Shown here piece after piece: positions 17,113 through 24,793 of a stretch of 28,993 bases of DNA. The notes under the pieces are model-generated. The model was given only the letters and a program-made list of their open reading frames with translations, was not told the origin of the DNA and did no database searches. The stretch is from a virus. How positions within the stretch are numbered: the first letter of the stretch is position 1; each line of letters opens with the position of its first letter. The translations under genes were made by a program, and so were the position numbers. The DNA lies in the IMG/VR virus record IMGVR_UViG_3300025674_000267, positions 1 through 28,993 of that record; one strand, given 5' to 3'.

Positions 17113-17675
17113 ATAGGAAAATTGTACTAGCATTTGGTAGGTTCAATCCACCTACAATCGGGCACGAAAAGTTAATCGAAGCATGTGCTACTGCAGCAAG
17201 ACAGCACAAGTGTGACTATAAAGTTTATATTAGTGTCAAAGTTGAGGCAGAAAAGAATCCATTGCCTCCTAATGAAAAACTTTGGTTTATGAAAAAGATG
17301 TTTCCCAGTCACGCTGATCACATCTTTGCAGATACTGATGTACCAGATCCGTTTTTATTATTGGCATTGTTCAACAAAGAGTATGATGAAGTTGTGTTTG
17401 TTGCTGGTTCTGATAGAGTCGCTGGTTATGAGAAATCATTCAATAGACATATGAACGGACCTACTGCAACTTTCTACTATAGTTCACTTAATATAGTATC
17501 ATCTGGTGAAAGAGATCCTGACTCTGAGGGTGCTTCTGGTATGTCCGCTAGCAAGATGCGTGAAGCAGTCCAAAAGGGTGATATAATATCCTTTAGGAAG
17601 GGTATACCAAAAACTTTAGGACGCACAGATATGATGATGCTATACAATGCTGTACATGATGGGATGGGACTGTGA
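17109..17675 (+). CDS. HxGH-type nucleotidyltransferase (NMNAT/cytidylyltransferase-like)
   Basis: This Rossmann-type nucleotidyltransferase has FGRFNPPTIGH at residues 9-19 (TxGH form of the HxGH motif), VAGSDR near 98-103, and SGMSASKMREA at 143-153, equivalent to the ISSTxxR phosphate-binding motif. Such enzymes join a nucleotide to NMN, phosphopantetheine, glycerol-3-phosphate or a related acceptor. Cyanophage copies are usually labelled cytidylyltransferase without proof. At 188 residues it is a complete single domain. An NAD-related role beside a ligase-like protein is possible but inferred. Confidence 0.85.
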   Translation: MNRKIVLAFGRFNPPTIGHEKLIEACATAARQHKCDYKVYISVKVEAEKNPLPPNEKLWFMKKMFPSHADHIFADTDVPDPFLLLALFNKEYDEVVFVAGSDRVAGYEKSFNRHMNGPTATFYYSSLNIVSSGERDPDSEGASGMSASKMREAVQKGDIISFRKGIPKTLGRTDMMMLYNAVHDGMGL

Positions 17676-17881
17676 AAGATTTTAAAAAACTTAGAGAGGA
17701 AGCGACAAGACAGTCACATAGGCAAGCACCTCTGAAAGAGGGTGACTATATTATGTCTTCTAGGACAGGTGATAAGGGAACTGTTCATCGATCTGGTGTC
17801 AACTATGTTATTGCTATCACTGAGGATGGAAAAATGTTTCGTGAGTGGGTAAAGGACATTCGTCCTATAAATAGACCATAG
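17672..17881 (+). CDS. Small basic protein with capsid-targeting-like leader (69 aa)
   Basis: A GTG start at 17672 overlaps the preceding stop and follows GGGATGGGA. The first ten residues MKDFKKLREE, then Ala, resemble the T4 capsid-targeting leader MKTYQEFIAE|A in length, in Met-Lys at the start, an aromatic at 4, a hydrophobic residue at 7 and Glu at 10. The remaining part is a small beta-rich domain (EGDYIMSSRTGDKGTVH onward), reminiscent of KOW/SH3-like barrels. Cleavage by the gp21 protease and packaging are inferred. Confidence 0.75.
   Translation: MKDFKKLREEATRQSHRQAPLKEGDYIMSSRTGDKGTVHRSGVNYVIAITEDGKMFREWVKDIRPINRP
17865..17873 (+). promoter_or_regulatory. T4-late-like promoter box CTATAAATA
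   Basis: TATAAATA (17866-17873), the exact T4 late consensus, lies in the last codons of the 69-residue gene and 28 bases before the ATG at 17902. Confidence 0.7.
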
Positions 17882-17901
17882 AAGATCTTCAATTTTAAAC
17901 A

Positions 17902-18774
17902 ATGGATAAGCAGAGACCTGTTAACAAAGTCGCTCACAATGATGTGTATTCATCTACATTGATGGAAATGTATACAAACTGGATGGGTGGCGATTGCTTC
18001 CAAGGCAGTAATATTCCTGAAGCGTTTGCTGGAATGGATCCACAGTCTCATGGTGCTGAGGTTGAAGATACAACTAAGAAGAAGAAAAAGATTGATAAGA
18101 AAGAAAAGTCTGTTGCTGAAGACATTGAGATTCTTGAGCGTGAAGAGTATGAGATTGATGGCGTAACTTATGTCATTGAAAAGCAGAAAGGTCTAGACGG
18201 TAAAGCTTGCTGGAAAGGATACAAGCAGATGGGCACCAAGATGAAGGGTGGCAAGAAAGTTGATAACTGCGTCAAAGCAGGTTTTGAACCAGAAGGTGAA
18301 GAGATCTCTGAAGGCAAGGATAAGTGCCCCAAGTGTGACGGTGATGGTTGCAAGCATTGCGACAACAAAGGTTATCACATGAAGGAATACTTTGAGAAAG
18401 AGAATGGTAAGATGGTGAAGAAGCATAACTGTGCCGCTAAAGTTAAGAAAGAAGGTAAAGAGTATTTCTGTATTCCTGAGCAACACACCATGCTTGAGGA
18501 TGGAACTGTAACCCACTACGATCTAGTCAGTGAGAAGGGTGAAGTTCTTAGAAATGTTCCTGTTACTGATCTTGAGATCGTTGTTGAGAAGATGCATGAG
18601 CACGCTGTTAATCATGCTAAGAATGCTGAGCTTCTGGGTGAGAAGAAACTAGATCCAGTTGGCAAGGCAGATGCTGATATTGACAACGATGGTGATGTAG
18701 ACAAGTCTGACAAGTATCTACATGCCCGTCGCAAGAAGGTTAGTAAGATTCTTGCTATGAAGAAGAAAAAATGA
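17902..18774 (+). CDS. Charged modular protein with CxxC zinc ribbon and EF-hand-like loop (290 aa)
   Basis: A highly charged, probably virion-associated protein built of short modules. A Lys-rich linker (near 57-70) precedes a domain with CWKGYKQMGTKMKGGKKVDN (near 103-122), a module that recurs in marine T4-like phage proteins. A DnaJ-like zinc ribbon follows, CPKCDGDGC...C (Cys142, 145, 150, 153). The end carries a dockerin/EF-hand-like calcium loop DIDNDGDVDKSD (259-270) and a poly-Lys tail. The function is unknown; DNA or protein scaffolding inside the head is plausible. It has its own late promoter and overlaps the next gene by 4 bases. Confidence 0.8.
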   Translation: MDKQRPVNKVAHNDVYSSTLMEMYTNWMGGDCFQGSNIPEAFAGMDPQSHGAEVEDTTKKKKKIDKKEKSVAEDIEILEREEYEIDGVTYVIEKQKGLDGKACWKGYKQMGTKMKGGKKVDNCVKAGFEPEGEEISEGKDKCPKCDGDGCKHCDNKGYHMKEYFEKENGKMVKKHNCAAKVKKEGKEYFCIPEQHTMLEDGTVTHYDLVSEKGEVLRNVPVTDLEIVVEKMHEHAVNHAKNAELLGEKKLDPVGKADADIDNDGDVDKSDKYLHARRKKVSKILAMKKKK

Positions 18775-19109
18775 AAACTTTTAAACAACTACGCGAAGAG
18801 TGTGAGTCTAAAGACAAAGAACGAAAAGCAAAAAAGTCAAAGAAAACTGTTGAGGTGATGCCAACCGTAAAGGATGGACCACCAAAAGAGTATACACCTA
18901 CAAAATCTGAGTCTTTCGCTGGTAATTATCAGGGTCCACTCTATGCTCCTCACCCTGATTTAGTTCAGGAGGTAGCACCACCTGGCGCTAAGTATGAGAG
19001 AATGGTGAAGCATATCAAGAAGGGATATAAGAAAGATGGTAAGTTGACGGATGATGAAAAGTCCATCGCTTACGCCACTGCATGGAAAGCAAAAAATAAG
19101 AATAAATAG
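18771..19109 (+). CDS. Small basic protein with capsid-targeting-like leader (112 aa)
   Basis: The product begins MKTFKQLREE|C, almost the T4 capsid-targeting sequence (MKTYQEFIAE|A) in length and pattern. The body is Lys-rich and disordered, with a C-terminal helical block (AKYERMVKHIKKGYKKDGKL, then TDDEKSIAYATAWK) that recurs in cyanophage proteins. This looks like an internal head protein processed by the prohead protease. It overlaps the 290-residue gene by 4 bases, and its TAG stop lies in a late-promoter box. Confidence 0.8.
   Translation: MKTFKQLREECESKDKERKAKKSKKTVEVMPTVKDGPPKEYTPTKSESFAGNYQGPLYAPHPDLVQEVAPPGAKYERMVKHIKKGYKKDGKLTDDEKSIAYATAWKAKNKNK
19102..19108 (+). promoter_or_regulatory. 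T4-late-like promoter box ATAAATA
   Basis: ATAAATA overlaps the TAG stop of the preceding gene and lies 25 bases before the ATG at 19134. Confidence 0.5.
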
Positions 19110-19133
19110 TTCAGCTCATTATGGACTATTACC

Positions 19134-19337
19134 ATGCTCTCATTCCTACTCCCATTTGCATACAAAATCGTTGATCAAGCAGTTGCTAAGATTCCCGATG
19201 ACGCAGAACTCGGTGAAAAACTCATTGACCTCTGCCTTCTAATCATTGGCAAAGCAGTTAAACTGACCAAGACAGAAGCAGATGATGCTCTGTTTGAGGC
19301 AGTAGCAAAAGCAATTAGAACACGCGAAGAAGCGTGA
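19134..19337 (+). CDS. Small conserved phage protein (67 aa)
   Basis: The product starts with a short hydrophobic segment (MLSFLLPFAYKIVDQAVAKI) and continues as amphipathic helices (EKLIDLCLLIIGKAVKLTK, then TEADDALFEAVAKAIR). It could be a small head or membrane-associated protein. No family recognised with confidence. It lies between a late-promoter box and a strong terminator, so it may form a single-gene late unit. Confidence 0.65.
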   Translation: MLSFLLPFAYKIVDQAVAKIPDDAELGEKLIDLCLLIIGKAVKLTKTEADDALFEAVAKAIRTREEA

Positions 19338-19341
19338 TTCT

Positions 19342-19364
19342 GGGGGGCGCAAGCCCCCTTCTTT
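19342..19364 (+). terminator. Rho-independent terminator with GCAA tetraloop
   Basis: GGGGGC (19343-19348) pairs with GCCCCC (19353-19358) around a GCAA loop, then TTCTTT follows. It lies five bases after the stop of the 67-residue gene. It closes the late cassette and directly precedes a new late promoter. Confidence 0.8.
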
Positions 19365-19371
19365 ATAAATA
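19364..19371 (+). promoter_or_regulatory. T4-late-like promoter TATAAATA
   Basis: An exact late consensus directly after the terminator stem, 33 bases before the ATG at 19405, which also has a GGAG ribosome-binding site. Confidence 0.75.
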
Positions 19372-19404
19372 ATCGTAGTCACAGTATAAACTTGGAGCGT
19401 ATCA

Positions 19405-19995
19405 ATGTCTCTATACGGAAGAACTGACTCGGCAACCAATGTCACCAAGGCTGGTAGAGGTATTGCTGCGTCGTCTCAAGCTAAAACAGTTGTCTTCGTT
19501 GATGAAACGGAAGCAGCACTTGCGGAAAACAAAGCAAGAGGTATCAATGCACCTGGATGGTGGTCGTATTTTACATACACTGATGCTAGTGGTGCCACTC
19601 GCCACAAAGCAGAGCATCTTGTAACTCTTGCTAATGCAGATCTCAACTCTAACGAGACTCAATCTGATGACGATATTGCAGCAGACGTTCAGAACATCGT
19701 TACTATTTCTGTACCACCTGCAGATACATCAGTAACAGCACCTGCAACTGCAACCTTCTCTGTTACTGCATCAGTAACAACTGGTACAGGTACGATTGCA
19801 TATCAGTGGCAACTCAGCACAGACAGCGGTGCTTCGTTCTCTGACATTTCGGGTGCAACATCTGCTTCTTACACAACTCCTGCAACCACTGCAGTAACGT
19901 TTGATGAGAACGGATATCAGTACAGAGTCAAACTCACCACCGATACTGGTGCTGCTGAAGTAGTCTCCGCTGCTGCTACACTAACTGTTGCATAA
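19405..19995 (+). CDS. Virion-type protein with C-terminal Ig-like domain
   Basis: This 196-residue late protein has an N-terminal domain typical of a widespread cyanophage structural protein (SLYGRTDSATNVTKAGRGIA, then PGWWSYFTYTDASGATRHKA). From about residue 110 it carries an Ig-like/bacterial Ig domain rich in Thr, Ser and Ala, with YQWQLSTDSGASFSDISGAT and a closing AEVVSAAATLTV strand. Ig domains on phage capsids (T4 Hoc is an example) decorate the virion and may bind surfaces. It has its own late promoter and a preceding terminator, so it may be highly expressed. Confidence 0.85.
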   Translation: MSLYGRTDSATNVTKAGRGIAASSQAKTVVFVDETEAALAENKARGINAPGWWSYFTYTDASGATRHKAEHLVTLANADLNSNETQSDDDIAADVQNIVTISVPPADTSVTAPATATFSVTASVTTGTGTIAYQWQLSTDSGASFSDISGATSASYTTPATTAVTFDENGYQYRVKLTTDTGAAEVVSAAATLTVA

Positions 19996-20001
19996 TACTA
20001 A

Positions 20002-20358
20002 ATGAAGTTTGATGAATTGACCCCAGAAAACTGGATCTTATTTGCTATTAAAAATTACAATAATCCTCAGTCTGTAACATATTCTGATTTCGAAGAGGAT
20101 TTGAAACGCTTCAAGTATATCAAGAGGCTCCTTCGTAGACATGAGACTACGGGGGAGCTTCGTAAACATTTGATTCTAAATCATATTATATTATTGTATA
20201 ATGTGTTTGGTGATGCAGCGACACCACTGCTGTTCTATAAGATTGAAGCAACTTACTGGCCAGTAATAAAGTCTTTTATGCTGTTTCTAGATAGATTGCC
20301 CGAATCACTAAATAAAGATATCGATACTGATTGTCTAAAAGAGTTGAATCTAATATGA
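20002..20358 (+). CDS. Conserved T4-like phage protein (118 aa)
   Basis: A common cyanophage family with the opening MKFDELTPENWILFAIKNYN, a basic FKYIKRLLRRHETTGELRKH region and an LNHIILLYNVFG core. The protein looks all-alpha and basic at the centre; function unknown. It ends overlapping the next ATG by 4 bases. The preceding ACTAAATGA is only a weak late-box variant. Confidence 0.8.
   Translation: MKFDELTPENWILFAIKNYNNPQSVTYSDFEEDLKRFKYIKRLLRRHETTGELRKHLILNHIILLYNVFGDAATPLLFYKIEATYWPVIKSFMLFLDRLPESLNKDIDTDCLKELNLI
20308..20315 (+). promoter_or_regulatory. T4-late-like promoter box CTAAATAA
   Basis: CTAAATAA lies within the end of the 118-residue gene, 39 bases before the ATG at 20355. 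It could serve the following gene; its position in coding sequence makes it less certain. Confidence 0.4.
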
Positions 20359-21056
20359 AAAAGGTTGATGAAATGGTTGCGGGAGATGGAGGTAGTTTAT
20401 CACTGCCACCTGCTTTTGTATTTGTTAATCCTAAATCGGCTCGTCGTTATAAGAAGTCTAATCAAGATAGAGTAGACGGACGCACTAAAGGTGCTAGACA
20501 ATTGCTCTCCAGAATTCAGCGAAGAAAAATGAAAGAAGAATTAGAACAAATTATCTCTGAAGCTGCTCCATCAGAAACTGAGAGAGCACAGAAACAAATC
20601 GGTCAGATGAAAAAACTGAACCGTCAAAAGGATCTTCAGAAAAAGCGTGATGAAGCTAAGAAGAAGATGCAATCCAAGACGAAAGAAATGGATGTATTGA
20701 TGAAAGCAAGACTATCTGACTTCAAAAAGAAAGCAACTTCACAAACGAAGAAACTTCAGAAAGTTAATAACTCTACAGAATTTACAACAGGTGAAAACAT
20801 TATGGAAAATCAAGATGTAATTCAGGTTGCTCTAGATGTAGCAACTAGTGAACTCAATCCTAGCGGAGAAGCATCGTTCGCTAAGATTAAATTCGGAGAT
20901 GGTTCTACTCAGAACCTAGACAACTTTTCAGCAAAGCGTATTGCTGCTTGTTATGCTCAGTTAGATGATACACACAAGCAACAGTTCCAGTACATGCTGA
21001 ACAAAGATGCTTCTTCGTATCAATCTGCTCTTGACTTTGCTATCCGCAACGTTTGA
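20355..21056 (+). CDS. Charged helical protein with conserved C-terminal domain (233 aa)
   Basis: The ATG at 20355 overlaps the preceding stop and is preferred to a TTG at 20331. Residues 25-145 are very basic and helical, dominated by Lys, Arg, Gln and Glu (for example QKDLQKKRDEAKKKMQSKTK), consistent with a long coiled coil or scaffold. The last 84 residues, beginning MENQDVIQVALDVATSELNP, form a conserved compact domain. An internal ATG at 20802 with a good ribosome-binding site could release that domain alone. Scaffold/prohead core is one guess; function unknown. Confidence 0.75.
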   Translation: MKKVDEMVAGDGGSLSLPPAFVFVNPKSARRYKKSNQDRVDGRTKGARQLLSRIQRRKMKEELEQIISEAAPSETERAQKQIGQMKKLNRQKDLQKKRDEAKKKMQSKTKEMDVLMKARLSDFKKKATSQTKKLQKVNNSTEFTTGENIMENQDVIQVALDVATSELNPSGEASFAKIKFGDGSTQNLDNFSAKRIAACYAQLDDTHKQQFQYMLNKDASSYQSALDFAIRNV

Positions 21057-21068
21057 TAAGAGAGCAAC

Positions 21069-21485
21069 ATGTTTGGTCTAGCCAAGTTAGAAGTTTTACA
21101 ATCCAAACTTGACATATATGAAGACCTGAGTAAAGAGATGCTCGACAAACTTGAGCGAGCAGTCTCTACAATCTCAGACAATAGTAATAAGATTGCTATT
21201 GTCCTTGAGCGCCATGAAAATCGTTTAGATGAAGGTGAGCGTGTGAATGATGCTATAATCGAAATGATCAAAGATCATCAGAAGTATGATGATCGTATGT
21301 TTAAACAATTGGATCAAAAGATTGAAGAACTGAATAAGAAAACCGATAGGAACACAAGGTTTGTTGTTGGCGCTACTGCTGTCATTGCCACTATTGTGAC
21401 AGTATTACAAGTGGCTCCACCTATCATCAGACTATTGACACCGCCAGTAACTGCTGCTACTATGGAGGTCGTGAAGCCTCTGTAA
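21069..21485 (+). CDS. Coiled-coil protein with C-terminal membrane segment (138 aa)
   Basis: Residues 1-95 are a heptad-rich coiled coil (KLDIYEDLSKEMLDKLERAV onward), ending in KKTDRNT. A transmembrane helix follows (FVVGATAVIATIVTVLQVAP, about 97-116) and a short tail. This layout resembles XhlA-type lysis accessory proteins and other inner-membrane coiled-coil anchors; similarity is architectural only. It lies between virion-type genes and gp61. Confidence 0.75.
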   Translation: MFGLAKLEVLQSKLDIYEDLSKEMLDKLERAVSTISDNSNKIAIVLERHENRLDEGERVNDAIIEMIKDHQKYDDRMFKQLDQKIEELNKKTDRNTRFVVGATAVIATIVTVLQVAPPIIRLLTPPVTAATMEVVKPL

Positions 21486-21488
21486 TGC

Positions 21489-22478
21489 ATGTCATTTATT
21501 GACGTTGAATACATTCAATTAGTATCCCCTCGCCTTACTCTTTTCAGTCGTAAGAAGGCAGACCTGTATAATTTCAGGTGTCCTTACTGCGGAGATTCTC
21601 AGAAGAGAAAGAATAAAGCGAGGGGATATTTGTTTAAGGTCAAGAATGACTTTGTATTTAAGTGTCATAATTGTGGTGTTGGCCGAACATTTGCAAATTT
21701 TCTGAAGGATCAAGATGCATTTCTTCATGACAGATATGTCATGGAAAAATTTAAAGATGGTAAGACTGGTAAGGGAACTACTGTACCAAATCCTAAATTT
21801 AATTTTAAAACGCCTACATTTGATACCAAAAAGATAAACCTAGAGAAAATTTCTGAGCTAAATATTTCTCACCCAGCGAGAGAATATCTTGAGAACCGAG
21901 GCATCAAAGATCTAGATTACTTCTACTATTGTCCTAAGTTTAAGGCTTGGACAAATGATCAAAAGAAGATGTTTGACAACCTCAAGCAAGATAGTCCCCG
22001 TATTATTATTCCATTCTTAGACAAAGAAGGTAACCTCTTTGGATACCAAGGCAGATCGCTAGCCCCTAAGGCAAAACTCAGATACATCACGATCATGCTG
22101 GACGAGGAACAACCCAAGATCTTTGGACTGGATAAAGTAAACATTAACAAACCAATTCATATTGTAGAAGGACCATTTGATGCGACCTTTCTTGAAAACT
22201 CTGTTGCTATGGCTGGGTCCGACGCTGATGTTCGGACGTTTGGTTGGAGCAATTATATTTGGGTATTTGATAATGAACCACGCAACAGAGAGATTGTCAA
22301 CCGAATCTCCAAAGTCATCGACCGAGGAGATAAGGTAGTCATTTGGCCAAAGAAAATACAACAGAAGGACATCAATGATATGGTCCTTGCTGGACATAAT
22401 GTTCAGGATGTAGTAGACTCTAATGTCTATAGTGGATTAGAAGCAACCCTAAAACTAAACGATTGGAAAAAAGTATGA
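21489..22478 (+). CDS. 61: gp61 DNA primase
   Basis: This primase makes RNA primers with gp41 helicase. The N-terminal zinc ribbon is CPYC (Cys31, Cys34) and CHNC (Cys59, Cys62). The toprim core has VEGPFDATF (Glu227) and an acidic WVFDNEPRN segment near 255-265. The length of 329 is close to T4 gp61 (342). It overlaps nrdA by 4 bases, so primase and ribonucleotide reductase are likely translated from one message. Confidence 0.93.
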   Translation: MSFIDVEYIQLVSPRLTLFSRKKADLYNFRCPYCGDSQKRKNKARGYLFKVKNDFVFKCHNCGVGRTFANFLKDQDAFLHDRYVMEKFKDGKTGKGTTVPNPKFNFKTPTFDTKKINLEKISELNISHPAREYLENRGIKDLDYFYYCPKFKAWTNDQKKMFDNLKQDSPRIIIPFLDKEGNLFGYQGRSLAPKAKLRYITIMLDEEQPKIFGLDKVNINKPIHIVEGPFDATFLENSVAMAGSDADVRTFGWSNYIWVFDNEPRNREIVNRISKVIDRGDKVVIWPKKIQQKDINDMVLAGHNVQDVVDSNVYSGLEATLKLNDWKKV

Positions 22479-24793
22479 GCAACGGTCACGGTACAAAAGT
22501 TCGTAAGCGTAATGGGTCTGTGGAACCCCTCAACCTTGAGAAAATCCATAAGATGACTGCTGAGGCATGTGACGGTCTTGGTAGTGCTGTGAGTGCATCT
22601 CAGGTAGAGATGAATTCTGGGATTCAGTTTTATGATGGTATCACCACAGCAGAAATTCAAGAGATCTTAGTTCGTTCTGCCAGTGACCTTATCTCATTGG
22701 ACGCACCAAACTATCAGTATGTTGCTGCTAGGTTGCTTCTCTTTGGACTTAGAAAGCAGGTGTTTGGATCTGAATGGGTCAATGGACATCCACATATCCT
22801 TGAGCATTGTTACAAGTGCGTAGAGGAGGGTCTCTATGACGGTGAGATCTTGCGTAAATATACAAAGGAAGAGTGGGATAGGATCGATAGTTTTATTGAT
22901 CACGATCGTGACTTTCTTTTTACATATGCTGGTCTTCGTCAGGTTACTGACAAGTATCTTGTACAAGATCGCAGCTCTGGGCAGGTCTATGAGACACCTC
23001 AGTACATGTATATCATGATTGCTGCAACCCTCTTCCGAGATTATCCTAGGGAAACGAGACTCGATTATGTCAAACGATACTACGACGCAATCAGCAAGCA
23101 CAAAATCAACATTCCCACACCTATCATGGCGGGAGTGCGAACTCCACTTCGACAATTTGCTAGCTGTGTGCTTGTTGATGTTGATGACTCCCTCAATTCT
23201 ATCTTTAGCTCTGATATGGCTATTGGCAGATACGTTGCACAAAGGGCGGGCATCGGTATCAACGCAGGCAGAATCCGTGGCATCAACAGTAAGATCCGAG
23301 GCGGAGAAGTTCAGCATACAGGCGTTATCCCTTTCCTCAAAAAGTTTGAAGCAACTGTCCGTTGCTGCACACAAAATGGCATCCGAGGTGGATCAGCGAC
23401 TGTACACTTCCCGATCTGGCACAAAGAAATAGAAGATATCCTGGTCCTAAAAAATAATAAAGGAACTGAAGATAACCGAGTTCGTAAACTAGACTATAGC
23501 ATTCAACTCTCCAAACTCTTCTATGAGAGATTCATCAACAACGAACACATCACACTCTTTTCGCCACATGATGTGCCAGGATTGTATGATGCTTTTGGTA
23601 CTCCTGGATTTGATGATCTATACAGAGCTTACGAGGGTGACCCAGATGTGCCTCAAAAGGCAATTGGTGCCCAGGAGCTTATTCTGGACCTTCTGAAAGA
23701 GAGAGCAGAGACTGGTCGTGTTTATATTATGAACATTGACCACTGCAATACCCACTCGTCTTTCAAAGACAAGGTTAACATGTCTAACCTGTGTCAGGAG
23801 ATCACCCTTCCTACTGATCCTATCCAGCATATTGATGGCGAAGGCGAGATTGCTTTGTGCATTCTGTCTGCTATCAATGTTGGTAAACTTCGTCACCTGG
23901 ATGAACTGGAAGAACTCTGTGACCTTGCTGTACGCGGTCTGGAGGAACTGATTGACTATCAGGAGTATCCTGTTGAGGCAGCACGCCGTAGCACCCTTGC
24001 ACGCCGCTCCCTGGGCATTGGATACATCGGTCTGGCACACTACCTTGCTAAACTGGGTCACAAATATGATTCTATCCCAGCATGTACTGAAGTGCATAAA
24101 CTGACCGAAGCATTCCAATACAATCTCCTTAAGGCATCTAACAAACTTGCTATTGAAAAGGGTGCTTGTTTGGATTTTGATAGGACAAAGTATTCTGATG
24201 GTATTTTGCCCATTGATACATACAAGAAGGATGTTGATGAGTTGGTAGCACCTGCATATTTCTATGATTGGGATAGTCTTAGGGAATCTATTGTCGAGCA
24301 CGGTCTACGGCACTCAACATTGTCCGCACAAATGCCATCGGAGAGCAGTTCCGTTGTGTCAAACGCAACCAACGGAATCGAACCTCCTAGAGGATATATG
24401 TCCACTAAGAAATCGAAGAAGGGTCCGCTCAAGCAGATCGTTCCTCAGTTCAATTCTCTCAAGAATAACTACACTCTTCTCTGGGACATGAAAGACAATG
24501 CTGGATATATCAACATTGTTTCAGTGATGCAAAAGTTCTTTGACCAAGCCATCAGTGGAAACTGGTCGTACAACCCAGAGAACTATCCTGACAATGAGGT
24601 TCCAGTTTCTGTCATGGCAGGTGATTTTCTGAAGACCTACAAATATGGTTGGAAGACTTCTTATTATCAGAATACTTATGATATCAAGAGTGACGAACCA
24701 CAACTAACAGAGGAGCGGAAAGAATCTATCGAAGATTTACTCAACCAAATTTTAGAGACCGAGGAGGACGATTGTGACAGCTGCAAAATTTAG
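22475..24793 (+). CDS. nrdA: NrdA, class Ia ribonucleotide reductase large subunit
   Basis: This enzyme reduces ribonucleoside diphosphates to deoxyribonucleotides for phage DNA. It starts with an ATP-cone-like region (VRKRNGSVEPLNLEKIHKMT). Redox cysteines are Cys231 (FASCVLVD) and Cys462 (LCILSAINVG). The catalytic triad is Asn438, Cys440 and Glu442 in NLCQE, close to E. coli numbering (437, 439, 441). The C-terminal CDSCKI supplies the shuttle cysteines. It is complete at 772 residues (E. coli 761). The ATG at 22475 overlaps the gp61 stop. No intron or intein is present. Confidence 0.97.
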   Translation: MSNGHGTKVRKRNGSVEPLNLEKIHKMTAEACDGLGSAVSASQVEMNSGIQFYDGITTAEIQEILVRSASDLISLDAPNYQYVAARLLLFGLRKQVFGSEWVNGHPHILEHCYKCVEEGLYDGEILRKYTKEEWDRIDSFIDHDRDFLFTYAGLRQVTDKYLVQDRSSGQVYETPQYMYIMIAATLFRDYPRETRLDYVKRYYDAISKHKINIPTPIMAGVRTPLRQFASCVLVDVDDSLNSIFSSDMAIGRYVAQRAGIGINAGRIRGINSKIRGGEVQHTGVIPFLKKFEATVRCCTQNGIRGGSATVHFPIWHKEIEDILVLKNNKGTEDNRVRKLDYSIQLSKLFYERFINNEHITLFSPHDVPGLYDAFGTPGFDDLYRAYEGDPDVPQKAIGAQELILDLLKERAETGRVYIMNIDHCNTHSSFKDKVNMSNLCQEITLPTDPIQHIDGEGEIALCILSAINVGKLRHLDELEELCDLAVRGLEELIDYQEYPVEAARRSTLARRSLGIGYIGLAHYLAKLGHKYDSIPACTEVHKLTEAFQYNLLKASNKLAIEKGACLDFDRTKYSDGILPIDTYKKDVDELVAPAYFYDWDSLRESIVEHGLRHSTLSAQMPSESSSVVSNATNGIEPPRGYMSTKKSKKGPLKQIVPQFNSLKNNYTLLWDMKDNAGYINIVSVMQKFFDQAISGNWSYNPENYPDNEVPVSVMAGDFLKTYKYGWKTSYYQNTYDIKSDEPQLTEERKESIEDLLNQILETEEDDCDSCKI

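Noticed and set aside
22694-24301. Two long antisense frames (226 and 227 codons) opposite nrdA
   Set aside because: They mirror a fully conserved nrdA sequence, have no promoter or start signal, and every real gene in the window is on the + strand.
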